Shown one piece after another: positions 53,624 to 62,806 of a stretch of DNA of 64,000 nucleotides. Location of the stretch: positions 1 through 64,000 of the forward strand of contig CAIWHK010000032.1 in assembly GCA_903912525.1 (NCBI GenBank), in the 5' to 3' direction. The notes beneath the pieces are model-generated. The model was not told the DNA's origin. It did not search any database and worked only from the letters and a program-made list of their open reading frames with translations. Both the position numbers and the translations under genes were made by a program. The stretch's first letter is position 1. Each line of letters begins with the position of its first letter. Source of the stretch: an uncultured bacterium. Lineage in GTDB: Bacteria > Krumholzibacteriota > Krumholzibacteriia > LZORAL124-64-63.

Positions 53624-54763
53624 TCAGATGCGGGTCATGGCCGGCTTTCCTTCGTCGGCCTGGCCCTCGAACCGCTGCCAGTTCGTGTCCGAGCTGCCCT
53701 GGATGCCCTTGATCCGCAGCATGAATTCGTGCGGATTGCTGCTGGCCTGCAGCGCCGTGTCCAGGCTGATCCTCTTCTCCGTGAACAGGTGCATCAGCGA
53801 CTGGTCGAAGGTCTGCATCTGGTACTGCACGAACCCTTCCTGGATCGCCTGCCGGATCATGACCGTCTTCTCCGGCTCGCGGATGTACTCGCGGATCGTG
53901 CTGGTCGAGATGAGGATCTCGCAGGCCGGCAGCCGCCGCAGCCCGTCGGCATCCGCCACCAGGCGCTGGGAGATCACGGCCTCGAGGGTCGAGGCCAGCA
54001 GGTAGCGGATCTCCTGGTGCTGGTGCGGCGGGAAGAACGAGATGATGCGGCTGACGGTCTGGGTTGCGTCGATCGTGTGCATGGTGCTGAGCACCAGGTG
54101 GCCGGTGTCGGCCGCCGTGATCGCGATCTTCATCGACTCGGCGTCCCGGATCTCGCCGATCAGGATCACGTCGGGATCCTGCCTCAGGACATGCTTCAAG
54201 GCGTCGGCGTAACTCGTCGTGTCGCAGCCGATTTCGCGCTGGCTGATGATGCTCTTGCGGTCGCGATGCAGGAACTCGATCGGGTCCTCGATCGTGATGA
54301 CGTGGCGCGAGCACTCGCGGTTGATGATGTCGACGATCGACGCCAGGGTCGTCGACTTGCCGCTGCCGACGGTGCCCGTGACCAGGATCAGGCCGCGGGG
54401 CCGCTTCGCGAGTTCCTTGACCACCGGCGGCAGGAACAGTTCGTCGGGCGTGTGGATTTCCACCGGCACATGGCGGAACACCATGGCGACGCTGCCGCGC
54501 TGGACGTAGAAGTTGGCGCGGAACCGCGCCACACCGGGCACGCCGAACGCGAAGTCGATCTCGCGCGTCGATTCGAACTGTTCACGCTGGCTGGGTGTCA
54601 GGATCTGCTGGCAGACGGCGACCATGTCCTGGACCGTGGGCGGTTCGTATTCGCCGAAGACCAGCGAACCGTTGATCCGGAACACGGGCGGCGAGGCGAC
54701 CTTCAGGTGCAGGTCGCTGGCCCCCCGGGAGATCATCTCCTTGAGGATCCGCTTGATATCCAT
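53624..54763 (-). CDS. pilT: Type IV pilus retraction ATPase PilT
   Basis: A 379-residue hexameric secretion-type ATPase that pulls pili back for twitching. It begins [20 protein letters not shown]. Walker A is [15 protein letters not shown] and Walker B follows [16 protein letters not shown]; [16 protein letters not shown] [17 protein letters not shown] is the His box. The GE(I/L)RD motif and the C-terminal helix support PilT or PilU rather than PilB (which is longer). It sits alone between accB and accC with a terminator on each side. The start at 54763 has only GGAG 11 bases upstream. Confidence 0.92.
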   Translation of the reverse strand: MDIKRILKEMISRGASDLHLKVASPPVFRINGSLVFGEYEPPTVQDMVAVCQQILTPSQREQFESTREIDFAFGVPGVARFRANFYVQRGSVAMVFRHVPVEIHTPDELFLPPVVKELAKRPRGLILVTGTVGSGKSTTLASIVDIINRECSRHVITIEDPIEFLHRDRKSIISQREIGCDTTSYADALKHVLRQDPDVILIGEIRDAESMKIAITAADTGHLVLSTMHTIDATQTVSRIISFFPPHQHQEIRYLLASTLEAVISQRLVADADGLRRLPACEILISTSTIREYIREPEKTVMIRQAIQEGFVQYQMQTFDQSLMHLFTEKRISLDTALQASSNPHEFMLRIKGIQGSSDTNWQRFEGQADEGKPAMTRI

Positions 54764-54907
54764 CGGAAGGGCGCTCCCCGGCAAAGAGGGCGGCGGCAGC
54801 CGTCTGGCCGCGCCGCGGGATTTCTCTGGCACAGGGATCGGCACGCCGGGCCCCGGACTTGACGCCTGATCCGCTGCCTGCGGCAGGCGCCGGATAGGGC
54901 CGGAATA

Positions 54908-54948
54908 CGGCAGGGCCGGGCTCCCCCGGGGGGAATCCGGCCCTGCCG
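54908..54948 (-). terminator. Probable terminator of accB
   Basis: A 12-bp perfect stem (54908-54919 with 54937-54948) with a GC-rich loop that can pair further lies 19 bases past the accB stop. The following minus-strand bases TATTCCGG are only weakly T-rich. Confidence 0.5.
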
Positions 54949-54966
54949 CGCGCCTGCAACCGACTG

Positions 54967-55446
54967 TCAGGCCGGGTCGATCAGGAACAGCACCGCCTCG
55001 GCCTCGACCGGGCTGCCGTTCTCGACGAGGATCTCGCGAATCGTGCCGTCCATCTCGGCCTCGATCTCGTTCATCACCTTCATGGCCTCGATGATGCACA
55101 GGGGCTGGCCCTTGCTGACCCGGTCCCCCACGCTGACGAAGTCCGGGCTGGTCGGGGCCGGCGCCCGGTAGAGCGTCCCGACGATGGGCGAGCGCAATTC
55201 CTTCCAGCGCGCCCGGGCGGGATCAGGCGCCGGGGCAGCCGCCGGGACCGCCTCAAGGGCGGGAGCCGGGACTGCGGCGACCACGGCAGCGGGAACAGGC
55301 TGGGGCGCCGCCATCTGGGGCACGCCGACAGCAGCGGCGGGAGACTTCTGGATACGGATCGTCGTGTCCTTGTCTACGATCTCCAGTTGTTCTATCCCGC
55401 TGTGCTCTACCAGCTTGACGAGTTCCCGGACTTTCTGGATATCCAT
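54967..55446 (-). CDS. accB: Acetyl-CoA carboxylase biotin carboxyl carrier protein
   Basis: A 159-residue carrier. The N-terminal helix [20 protein letters not shown] and a Pro/Ala-rich linker (about 35-78) lead to the biotinyl domain (about 83-159). Biotin is attached to K123 in [12 protein letters not shown]. The thumb region [15 protein letters not shown] is typical of AccB. GGAGG lies eight bases before the start. It follows efp by 27 bases. Its partner accC lies beyond pilT, an unusual separation. Confidence 0.95.
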   Translation of the reverse strand: MDIQKVRELVKLVEHSGIEQLEIVDKDTTIRIQKSPAAAVGVPQMAAPQPVPAAVVAAVPAPALEAVPAAAPAPDPARARWKELRSPIVGTLYRAPAPTSPDFVSVGDRVSKGQPLCIIEAMKVMNEIEAEMDGTIREILVENGSPVEAEAVLFLIDPA

Positions 55447-55473
55447 GCGTTCGCCTCCGTTGCGAGCAAATGG

Positions 55474-56031
55474 TCAGACGCGGCCCAGGTATTTGCTGGT
55501 CCTCGTGTCAATCTTGAGGACCTGTCCCTCTTCGATGAAGAGGGGCACCTGCACCACGAGCCCGGTCTCCATGGTCGCCGGCTTCGAACCGCCCTGCGCC
55601 GTGTCGCCGCGCAGGCCCGGATCGGTCGTCTTGACGGCCAGCTCCACCGTGAACGGCGGCTCGACCGTCAGGGGTGTCTCTTCCTGCAGGAGGATGGTGC
55701 AGGTCTCGCTCTCCTTGATATAAAGGAGGAGGTCGCCGAGGCCATCCCGGTGCAACTGAATCTGCTCGTAGGTCTCCTTGTTCATGAAGACCAGGTATTC
55801 GCCGTCGGGGTACAGGTACTGGAACTCCTTGCGCTCCAGGCGGACCTCGTCGACCTTCTCACCGGCGCGGAACGTCTCCTCGACGACCTTGCCGTTCTTG
55901 ATGTTCTTCAGCTTGGTGCGCACAAAGGCGCCGCCTTTGCCCGGCTTCACATGCTGGAAATCGACGATCGTCCAGAGCTGTTCCTTGAACCGCAGCGTGA
56001 AGCCCGTGCGAAAGTCACTTGTATCGGCCAC
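55474..56031 (-). CDS. efp: Translation elongation factor P
   Basis: A 185-residue three-domain beta-barrel factor that relieves stalling at proline stretches. The tip of domain I is HVKPGKGGAFVRTKLKN, with the modifiable Lys at K32. Later are KVVEETFRAGEKV and the C-terminal IDTRTSKYLGRV. The GTG at 56031 has AGGA six bases upstream. It starts a transcript with accB. No EpmA or EpmB partner is in view. Confidence 0.96.
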   Translation of the reverse strand: MADTSDFRTGFTLRFKEQLWTIVDFQHVKPGKGGAFVRTKLKNIKNGKVVEETFRAGEKVDEVRLERKEFQYLYPDGEYLVFMNKETYEQIQLHRDGLGDLLLYIKESETCTILLQEETPLTVEPPFTVELAVKTTDPGLRGDTAQGGSKPATMETGLVVQVPLFIEEGQVLKIDTRTSKYLGRV

Positions 56032-56087
56032 TGTTGTCCTCGCTTCTCGACCTTGATTGGATGGGGCCCCGGGGGCCAGCCTGCCCA

Positions 56088-56116
56088 TTGATAACACGCG
56101 CCCAAGCCCAAGGCAA
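56088..56116 (-). promoter_or_regulatory. Promoter of efp-accB
   Basis: Minus-strand TTGCCT (56111-56116), 17-base spacer, TATCAA (56088-56093), about 50 bases ahead of the efp GTG. Confidence 0.42.
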
Positions 56117-56144
56117 CGTCCGTTGCGGTCGCCGGGGGGCCCGG

Positions 56145-56585
56145 TCAGGACCGCAAACGGCCCGCCAGCCCCTCGAGCGCCAGGCGATAACCGTCGACGC
56201 CGAACCCGCGGATACCCGCGTAAACGACGTCCTCCAATAGGTTTTGCCGGCGAAAAGGTTCCCGCGCCGCGGGGTTGCTGAGGTGGACTTCGATAACCGG
56301 AATCGAAATTGAAGTGATGGCGTCCCGGACAGCCACCGAGGTGTGGGTGTAGGCGGCGGCGTTCAGGATCAGGCCGTCGGCCTGGTCGCCGGCGCGGTGG
56401 ATCAGCTCCACCAGTTCGCCCTCCCCCTCACGCTGTGCGAAGGTGACCTCGAGGTCCAGTCCGCGCGCCCAGCCCTCGCAGAGCTGCGCCAGTTCCGCCA
56501 GGGTCGTCGATCCGTAGACGGCGGGCTCACGTGTGCCCAGCCGCGAGAGGTTCGGGCCGTTCAGGATATGAACCTTCGCGCTCAC
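56145..56585 (-). CDS. aroQ: Type II 3-dehydroquinate dehydratase
   Basis: A 146-residue dodecameric shikimate-pathway enzyme. Motifs are NGPNLSRLGTREPAVYG with the catalytic Tyr, ILNAAAYTHTSVAVRDAI and VIEVHLSNPAAREPFR. These are close to textbook AroQ. The GTG overlaps the TPR gene stop by four bases. The end lies 113 bases before efp. Confidence 0.95.
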   Translation of the reverse strand: MSAKVHILNGPNLSRLGTREPAVYGSTTLAELAQLCEGWARGLDLEVTFAQREGEGELVELIHRAGDQADGLILNAAAYTHTSVAVRDAITSISIPVIEVHLSNPAAREPFRRQNLLEDVVYAGIRGFGVDGYRLALEGLAGRLRS

Positions 56586-57316
56586 GGTGCCACCTCACGG
56601 TCGACCCGGATCCGTTCGATCCACATCGCGAACTGTTCCTTGGCCATTTCCCGTCGCTCCGCCCGGTCCTGCGGCAGCGAACGCGGTGCGCCTCCTGCCG
56701 GGGCGGCAGCAGCCGGCGCCCCATCACCCGCAGACGCCAACGAGGCCAGGCGACGCCTGACCTCCGGATCGTCAGGCCGCTCGCTGACCAGGCGGCTCAG
56801 AAGCGCCTCGGCTTTCTGCGCGTATCCCTGGGCCAGGTAGAGATCCACAAGCGTGAGCGTCGCGAAACCGCCCTCGCGGGCGGCGCCCTCGGCCGCCGAC
56901 AGGGCGGCCCGCTGCTCGCGAAGCTGCCCCAGCAGCGCCGGCCAGTGACGGTCATCGGGAGCCAGTTCGGCCAACCGCTCGGTGCGACCAATGGCCGCGA
57001 CCAGATCGCCGCGCCGCCGGTCCTCCTCAGCCACCAGTTCGAGCCCCGCAATATTGTCCGGGTCGTGCTCGAGCACGTGCGCGGCCGCCTCGGCAGCCTC
57101 GGCCGTCCGCCCGACAGCCGCCAGCGTCCGGGCCAGCGTCACCAGGGCCGCCACCGCGCGGGGGTGTCGCGCCAGACCGGCCTCGAGCACCTCGAGGGCC
57201 TGCTCGGCCCGGCCGGCTTGCCGCAACAGGTCCGCCAGCGGGATGAAGGCACGCGAATCGGGCGCCGCTTCCCAGCGCCGCCGGCATTCGCTGATCCTGG
57301 CCTCGAGGTCCGCCAC
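56582..57316 (-). CDS. TPR-repeat protein of unknown role
   Basis: A 244-residue, Ala-rich helical protein with several tetratricopeptide-like repeats; RAFIPLADLLRQAGRAEQAL and AALVTLARTLAAVGRTAEAA are two. No signal peptide or enzyme motif is seen, so it is likely a cytoplasmic adaptor. The start is GTG 57316 with GAGG about nine bases upstream; the longer frame to 57484 runs into the acyl-CoA dehydrogenase end. It overlaps aroQ. Confidence 0.75.
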   Translation of the reverse strand: MADLEARISECRRRWEAAPDSRAFIPLADLLRQAGRAEQALEVLEAGLARHPRAVAALVTLARTLAAVGRTAEAAEAAAHVLEHDPDNIAGLELVAEEDRRRGDLVAAIGRTERLAELAPDDRHWPALLGQLREQRAALSAAEGAAREGGFATLTLVDLYLAQGYAQKAEALLSRLVSERPDDPEVRRRLASLASAGDGAPAAAAPAGGAPRSLPQDRAERREMAKEQFAMWIERIRVDREVAP

Positions 57317-57327
57317 GTCGTCGATCC

Positions 57328-58986
57328 TCAGTCCAGCGCCTTGAGGGCAGCGCCCACCTTGTTCATGTCCTCCCAGAGGCCGGCCGTGGCCTCGAGAGGC
57401 AACAGTGCCTGCACGGTCGCCAGCAGCTCGGCGCCCGCCTTGGCCGCCTCGTCCCCGGGCTCGGCCAGCAGGCAGCCGGCGCACAACTCCGCGCCCTGAC
57501 GCACGACCCGCGCGGCCTTCCGCGCGAAGGCGCGGCTCATCGCCAGCGTTGCCTCGGCGTCCAGCCCGCCCTCGGCCGGCCGGCGCACCGACTGCGCCAC
57601 GAAAGCAGCCCCGACTTCGGAAATAGTCATCATGTCGGCGAAGGTGAACATCACCATCTGGCTGCGCGTCAGCTTGGCGGCGTGCATGCGCAGCACCGTC
57701 TCATTGAGCGCGCGCACGCTCGCGGCCATCAGGGCGGCGCCGGCGCGCGGCTTGTCGGCGGCCAGTTCGTCCAGTGCGCTGGCGAGCAGCGCGTAGAACG
57801 CGCCCTTAGACCGCACGGTCTCCTTCCAGCGGAACATCGAGATGATGCTCTGCTGGATCTCGCTGGTGCCTTCGTAGATGGTCGTGATGCGCACGTCGCG
57901 GCGCATCTTCTCGACGACGTATTCGCGCGCGTAGCCGTAGCCGCCGTGGGCCTGGATCGCGGCGTCGGCGGCGCGGTTGCCGGCCTCGGTGCACCAGAGC
58001 TTGGCGATCGAGCCTTCGGTCGTCAGCTCGGTGTGGCCCTCGTCGATGCGCAGCGCCGTCTGCTCCATATACGCACGCCCGGCCGCCAGGTCGATCCACG
58101 GCTCGACGATCAACTTCAGCAGGTAGCCTTCCTTCTCGACCAGCGGTGCGCCGAACTGCTCGCGCGTCTTGCCGTAGGCCAGGGCGCGTTTCAGCGGGGC
58201 CTGGCCGCCGCCGAGGCCGAAGGCACCCACCATCAGGCGCGTGTAGCCGAACACCGCGTTGGCCTGCTTGAGGCCCTGTCCCTCGACGCCGCCGATCAGG
58301 TTTTCGACGGGCACCTCGACGTCCTCGAGCAGCACGCCGGTGGTGTTGGAGGCGCGGATGCCGTGCTTGTCTTCCTTCTTGCCGACCGACAGGCCGGGCG
58401 TGCCCTTCTCGACCGCGAAGAAACTGGGGCCGCCGGGCGTCTTGGCGAGGATCGTGTAGAGGTCCGCGACGCCGCCGTTGGTGATGAACTGCTTGGCGCC
58501 GCTCAGGCGGTAACCCGTGACGTTGCCGGCCGCGTCGACGATCTGGTCGGCCGTCGTCTTGAGCGAGGCCACGTTGCTGCCGGCCTCGGGTTCGGTGACG
58601 CCGTAGGCGACGATCAGGCCCTCGTTCGCGATTCGCACGAGCCACTTCTGCTTCTGGGCAGGCGTGCCGCCGACAAGGATGGGGTCGGTGCCGAGGCAGA
58701 TGGCCAGGAAGGCCGTCGCCACGCCGAGGTCCCAGGCCGCCATCTCCTCGCTGATGCGGCAGATGTCGCGCGCGCCGCCACCCAGACCGCCGCAGTCCTC
58801 GGGCAGGAAGATCAGGTGCAGCCCCACGTCCGGCGAGACAAGCATCTGGATCAGTTCCGTGGGGAACTTGTCCTGCTCGTCCATCTCCATGACGCGGTGG
58901 TCCGTCAGTTCGCGGCCCATCACCTGACGCAGCGTCTGCAGCACCATCGAAGACATTTCGGGAGGCAATCCGGCAGGGGAGTTCAT
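57328..58986 (-). CDS. Acyl-CoA dehydrogenase family protein
   Basis: A 552-residue FAD flavoenzyme, longer than the usual 380 because of a C-terminal helical extension of about 150 residues. Signatures are VAYGVTEPEAGSNVASLKTT, SGAKQFITNGGVAD and the C-terminal TTIYEGTSEIQQSIISMFRW with the catalytic Glu. QAHGGYGYAREYVVEKMRRD is also typical. It oxidises an acyl-CoA, substrate unknown, and passes electrons to ETF. AGAGGA lies eight bases before the start. It is followed by the TPR gene 12 bases on. Confidence 0.92.
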   Translation of the reverse strand: MNSPAGLPPEMSSMVLQTLRQVMGRELTDHRVMEMDEQDKFPTELIQMLVSPDVGLHLIFLPEDCGGLGGGARDICRISEEMAAWDLGVATAFLAICLGTDPILVGGTPAQKQKWLVRIANEGLIVAYGVTEPEAGSNVASLKTTADQIVDAAGNVTGYRLSGAKQFITNGGVADLYTILAKTPGGPSFFAVEKGTPGLSVGKKEDKHGIRASNTTGVLLEDVEVPVENLIGGVEGQGLKQANAVFGYTRLMVGAFGLGGGQAPLKRALAYGKTREQFGAPLVEKEGYLLKLIVEPWIDLAAGRAYMEQTALRIDEGHTELTTEGSIAKLWCTEAGNRAADAAIQAHGGYGYAREYVVEKMRRDVRITTIYEGTSEIQQSIISMFRWKETVRSKGAFYALLASALDELAADKPRAGAALMAASVRALNETVLRMHAAKLTRSQMVMFTFADMMTISEVGAAFVAQSVRRPAEGGLDAEATLAMSRAFARKAARVVRQGAELCAGCLLAEPGDEAAKAGAELLATVQALLPLEATAGLWEDMNKVGAALKALD

Positions 58987-59070
58987 GCGCGAGATCCTCT
59001 TTCCGCGCGGACGTATCGCCCGCGCTCGCGACGTTCGTGGCCGCCGTGGCAGCCGTTCAACAGACGAAAA

Positions 59071-59976
59071 TCAGGAAACGTCCAGCCGGCCGCGACCCAC
59101 GAGGATGCAGGTGCCGCCGACCTTGATGTCCGTGGCCTGGCCGTTCCGCACGGTCGCCTCGGCGATGATGCGGCTGGGCCGGCCCATTTCGAGGCCTTGT
59201 TCGGAAACGATGCGCACGTGCTCGTCGCACTTGATCAGCCGGTGCTTGACCAGGTAGGCGACCAGCGCTCCGGTCGCCGCGCCGCTGGCAGCATCCTCGG
59301 GGATGCCGAAATGCGGGGCGAACATGCGGCAGTGGACAGCCGAGTCGGGCCCTTCCACCTCGCAGGTGAAGACGAACAGGTCGCCGAAACCGAGGTCGCG
59401 CGCGATGGCATCGGCTTCCCGGCGCCGCAGGTTGATCGCCGCCATCGCCTCCAGCGACGCCAGCGGCACGATGTGGATGGGCAGGCCGGTCGAGATGATC
59501 TCGCAGGGCAATCCCGTGATGGCGATCTCATCCTCGGAGATGCCGAGCGTGCGGGCCACTTTGCCGCGCTGGAAGTACTGTCCCATGAAGACCGGCGGTT
59601 CCTGGGTCAGGTAATACACCGGCTTGGCGTGCTCCTGGCGCCGCTCGACCGTGAAGCGACCCGCTTCCAGGTCCCAGAGGAAGGGCTCGCCTTCACCGGC
59701 ATGCCGGCACAGTTCGTCCAGCGCAAAACTGGCCCCGAGCACCGAGTGCCCGCCGAAGGGGATCTCGCCCGTCGGCGTGAATACCCGCAGGCCGGCGGCT
59801 CCGGACCCCGGCCCGCGCGCCGGCACGATGAACGCGGTCTCGCCCGCCCCCATCTCCATGGCCAGCTTCTGCATGAGCCCCTCGCCCACGCCGGCGCCGC
59901 CGGGAAACAGGTACAGCCGACTGCCGCCGAAGGGGCGGTCAGTGAAGACATCGATCAGCAGGAAATCCAGTTCCAT
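59071..59976 (-). CDS. PhzF-family isomerase-like protein
   Basis: A 301-residue two-lobed diaminopimelate-epimerase-fold protein. Key segments are IDVFTDRPFGGSRLYLF, the catalytic Glu in MEMGAGETAFIVPA, FTPTGEIPFGGHSVLGA and GIPEDAASGAATGALVAYL. These enzymes isomerise small metabolites; the true substrate cannot be told. The start at 59976 (MELDFLLI) has a weak site but is the family start. It is monocistronic by the promoter at 60053-60081. Confidence 0.88.
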   Translation of the reverse strand: MELDFLLIDVFTDRPFGGSRLYLFPGGAGVGEGLMQKLAMEMGAGETAFIVPARGPGSGAAGLRVFTPTGEIPFGGHSVLGASFALDELCRHAGEGEPFLWDLEAGRFTVERRQEHAKPVYYLTQEPPVFMGQYFQRGKVARTLGISEDEIAITGLPCEIISTGLPIHIVPLASLEAMAAINLRRREADAIARDLGFGDLFVFTCEVEGPDSAVHCRMFAPHFGIPEDAASGAATGALVAYLVKHRLIKCDEHVRIVSEQGLEMGRPSRIIAEATVRNGQATDIKVGGTCILVGRGRLDVS

Positions 59977-60052
59977 TGCGTGGCGTCCGTCCCGGGGCTT
60001 GCGACGATGCGCCGGCGGCCGCGTGCGTGCCCGGGCCGGCGTCAGGTCGGTG

Positions 60053-60081
60053 AATCTAGCATATGCGCGCGGGCAGGCCAA
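60053..60081 (-). promoter_or_regulatory. Promoter of the PhzF-family gene
   Basis: Minus-strand TTGGCC (60076-60081), 17-base spacer, TAGATT (60053-60058), about 80 bases before the start. Confidence 0.4.
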
Positions 60082-60116
60082 GTCCGCAGCCCCCGGGGCC
60101 CCCGAGGCCTGCGGAC
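60082..60116 (-). terminator. Possible terminator of acpS
   Basis: An 8-bp stem (60082-60089 with 60109-60116), GC-rich inside, followed by TTGG on the minus strand, 14 bases past the acpS stop. The T tract is weak. Confidence 0.35.
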
Positions 60117-60129
60117 ACCCGGCGCGGGA

Positions 60130-60516
60130 TCAGTCCTCGATGACGACGAAACCGACGGCCAGGTCGCGCTCGTGGCTGATCGACGCCAGGATGCGGCGCC
60201 CGCCGCACGCAGCCAGCGCCGCCGCTGCCCGGCCATGCAGCACGACCTCCGGGCCGCCCCCGGCGGAGGCTTGGACCTCGATGTCACGGTAGGGGATGCC
60301 CCGGAGATCACCACCGAGGGCCTTCAGGCACGCTTCCTTGACCGCCCAGCGGCCGGCCACGTGCGCCGCCAGGTCGCGCCGCGCAGGGACGCCCGAACCG
60401 CCCGCCACCTCGCCGGGGCGGAAGCAGCGAGCCAGGAAACGCGAACCGTGCCGGCCGAGCAGCACTTCGACGCGCCCGATCGCCACCAGATCCGTGCCGA
60501 TGCCCCGCAGGCTCAA
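60130..60516 (-). CDS. acpS: Holo-[acyl-carrier-protein] synthase
   Basis: A 128-residue phosphopantetheinyl transferase that activates ACP. The metal-binding GIGTDLVAIGRVE is at residues 6-18 and RWAVKEACLKALGGDLRG carries the conserved WxxKEAxxKA. The start is a TTG whose A overlaps the sugar-transferase stop (TTGA); AAGGG lies six bases upstream. It is tightly coupled to the sugar-transferase gene. Confidence 0.92.
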   Translation of the reverse strand: MSLRGIGTDLVAIGRVEVLLGRHGSRFLARCFRPGEVAGGSGVPARRDLAAHVAGRWAVKEACLKALGGDLRGIPYRDIEVQASAGGGPEVVLHGRAAAALAACGGRRILASISHERDLAVGFVVIED

Positions 60517-61196
60517 TACGCGCCCTTCCGCTGGATGACCGCCGGCAGCGTGCGCAGCAGGATCCGGGCATCGAGGCCCACCCCGGCAGCTTCCACGTAC
60601 TGGCGATCCAGGTCCATCCACTCGCTGAAGTCGAGGTGACTGCGCCCCGACACCTGCCACAGGCAGGTCAGTCCAGGTTTGACGGCCAGGCGCCGCGCCT
60701 GCCCCGGCGTATAATCCGCGACTTCCGAGGGGATCTGCGGCCGTGGCCCGACCACCGACATGTCGCCGCGCAGGACGTTCACCAATTGCGGGAACTCGTC
60801 GAGGCTGCTGCGGCGCAGGAAACGACCGACACCCGTGATCCGCGGGTCATCCTTGATCTTGAAAGCCGCGCCGGTTGCCTCGTTCAGGTGGACGAGCTCG
60901 TCCTTGCGAGCCTCGGCGTCGATCGCCATCGACCGGAACTTGAAGCAGGCGAACATGCGCCCGTAGCGGCCGACACGGGCCTGCCGAAAGAGGACGGGGC
61001 CCGGCGTCTCCAGCTTGATGAGCATGACGATGAACGGCAGCAGCGGCATCACCAGGAACAGGCCCCCGAGCGCGGCAGCCACATCGAACGCGCGCTTGCC
61101 GAAGGCATACGCGCCGACATCGCGGCGCGCGCCTTCGACAGGACCGGCGAACGCCTCGTAACCGGCCCGGTCGCCGTAATAGTACTCATCCGCCAT
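60513..61196 (-). CDS. Undecaprenyl-phosphate sugar phosphotransferase (PglC/WcaJ catalytic type)
   Basis: A 227-residue membrane enzyme that loads a sugar-1-phosphate on the lipid carrier to start a surface glycan. KRAFDVAAALGGLFLVMPLL gives the re-entrant helix; TPGPVLFRQARVGRYGR, FKFRSM and RRSSLDEFPQLVNVLRGDMS are the catalytic core. VVGPRPQIPSEV and KPGLTCLWQVSGRS complete it. It is the short, catalytic-only form without N-terminal helices. It overlaps the GT39-like gene stop by 11 bases. Confidence 0.93.
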   Translation of the reverse strand: MADEYYYGDRAGYEAFAGPVEGARRDVGAYAFGKRAFDVAAALGGLFLVMPLLPFIVMLIKLETPGPVLFRQARVGRYGRMFACFKFRSMAIDAEARKDELVHLNEATGAAFKIKDDPRITGVGRFLRRSSLDEFPQLVNVLRGDMSVVGPRPQIPSEVADYTPGQARRLAVKPGLTCLWQVSGRSHLDFSEWMDLDRQYVEAAGVGLDARILLRTLPAVIQRKGAY

Positions 61197-62775
61197 GGTT
61201 CGCACCGCCGGCCGCCCCACGCTCCCAGGCATAGATGCGCGTCCCGGCCGGCTGCGCCACCAGGCGCATCGTGCCCAGGCGTGAAAGCGCCGGCTCGAGC
61301 TCGCCGCGCGGATCGAAATACCAGTCGCGGGCGAGCACCACCCACACACGATCATGGCCGGCAAGGGCCGCCGCGCACCAGGCATCGGCTGCGGACGCCG
61401 AAGCGAGCGCCGGCTTCGCATAGCCGCCGACCATCGGCAGGTGCCCCCGGTCGTAGTACTCGAAGACTCCCGTGACGACCGGCACCATGACGGCGTCACC
61501 GGGCGCCGCAGACGCGGCGACAACGCGAGCCGCCTCGCGGATGTCCTCCTTCGCGTAACGCGGGTCGGCCCGGCCCGTGCCGAGTGTCCATACCGTCAAC
61601 GCCAGCAGGACGGTGGCCCCGATCGCGCCGACGGCGCGCGGCAACCGCACGAGGCCGCGCGCAGCGAGCAGCAGCACCATCGGCAGCACGACCGAAACGT
61701 AGCGCGGGTTCCACGGCTTGACGTTCCGCAGCGCCAGCGCCACCAGCACCACCACCGGCACCAGGATCCACAGCAGTAGCCGTGCGCGGGTGCGGTCGGC
61801 CCGCCGCCCGATGCCGCCGAACAGCGCCAGGACGGCCGCCGTCCCCGCCACCGCCAGCAGCGGCAGCGCCGCCTGCACCAGCTGGGCACGATCGGGTCGG
61901 TGGAGTTCTGTCAGCGAGGGCCCGAGGCTGTAGCCGTAGAAGAACGTGAGCAGCGTGTAGGGCAGCGCCATGAGCGTGAACGTCGTCTCGCCCCGCAGCG
62001 CCTCGCCCACGCCGGCGCCGGGCAGCATGCGGTCGACGGCCCAGATCCCGGAAGCCTGCAGCAGCCAGGGCATGGTCACCAGCAGCACGCCGCCGAAGGC
62101 CAGCGCGACCAGCAGGCGGTCGCGTCCCTGCTGCGGACGGTCGACAAACGCCATCGACACGGCCATCGCGCCCCACAGGAACACGCCGGAGAGATTGCTC
62201 AGGATGCAGGCCGACACCGTCGCGATGAAGGCGATGATGTTCCGCCGCCGCAGGCGGCCGGCGGCCAGGTCCAGATAGGCGATGGCCGCAAGCACGGCGA
62301 AGAACATGAGGAACCCGTAGCCGCGGCCCTCCTGGCTGTACCAGACGTGGAACGGGTTGATCGCCAGCAGCAGCACGGCCAGACGCGCCGAGCGGCCATC
62401 GACCAGCCGCCCGGCCAGCACGCCGAACGCCGGGATGGTCAGCACGCCGGCCACGGCCAGCGGCAGGCGCATCATCAGTTCGGGATCGCCCAGCCGCACC
62501 AGAAGCCACGCGATCGCCGTGTACAGCGGACCCTGGATGGTGTCGTGCAACTGCTCCCAGAAATCGAGGCCGAAGCCCGGGCGCACGGCGTGCCAGGTCA
62601 GGATCTCGTCGACCCACAGCGACTGCGCCCGAAGGCCGAGCAGGCGCGGCACCGCCGCCAGGAGCGTCATCGCGAACAGGAATCCCGCGCCCGGGGCGCC
62701 GTCAAGGGGTGCGTCGACGTCCGCCAGCCAGTCGGCGGGTGGGACGAACGGCGAACGACGATGGTCAGGGGTCAT
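61186..62775 (-). CDS. GT39-like integral-membrane glycosyltransferase
   Basis: A 529-residue membrane protein with about ten helices. The first loop has QSLWVDEILTWHAV with the acidic Asp/Glu pair of the ArnT/PMT clan; NPFHVWYSQEGRGYGFLMFF and VKPWNPRYVSVVLPMVLLL are also family-like. It transfers a sugar from a lipid-linked donor to an envelope target, unknown here. The ATG at 62775 has a GGAGG almost against it, so a slightly later start is possible. Confidence 0.87.
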   Translation of the reverse strand: MTPDHRRSPFVPPADWLADVDAPLDGAPGAGFLFAMTLLAAVPRLLGLRAQSLWVDEILTWHAVRPGFGLDFWEQLHDTIQGPLYTAIAWLLVRLGDPELMMRLPLAVAGVLTIPAFGVLAGRLVDGRSARLAVLLLAINPFHVWYSQEGRGYGFLMFFAVLAAIAYLDLAAGRLRRRNIIAFIATVSACILSNLSGVFLWGAMAVSMAFVDRPQQGRDRLLVALAFGGVLLVTMPWLLQASGIWAVDRMLPGAGVGEALRGETTFTLMALPYTLLTFFYGYSLGPSLTELHRPDRAQLVQAALPLLAVAGTAAVLALFGGIGRRADRTRARLLLWILVPVVVLVALALRNVKPWNPRYVSVVLPMVLLLAARGLVRLPRAVGAIGATVLLALTVWTLGTGRADPRYAKEDIREAARVVAASAAPGDAVMVPVVTGVFEYYDRGHLPMVGGYAKPALASASAADAWCAAALAGHDRVWVVLARDWYFDPRGELEPALSRLGTMRLVAQPAGTRIYAWERGAAGGANHGG

Positions 62776-62806
62776 GCCTCCGCCTCGGTCAATGGGTCCC
62801 GGCCGC

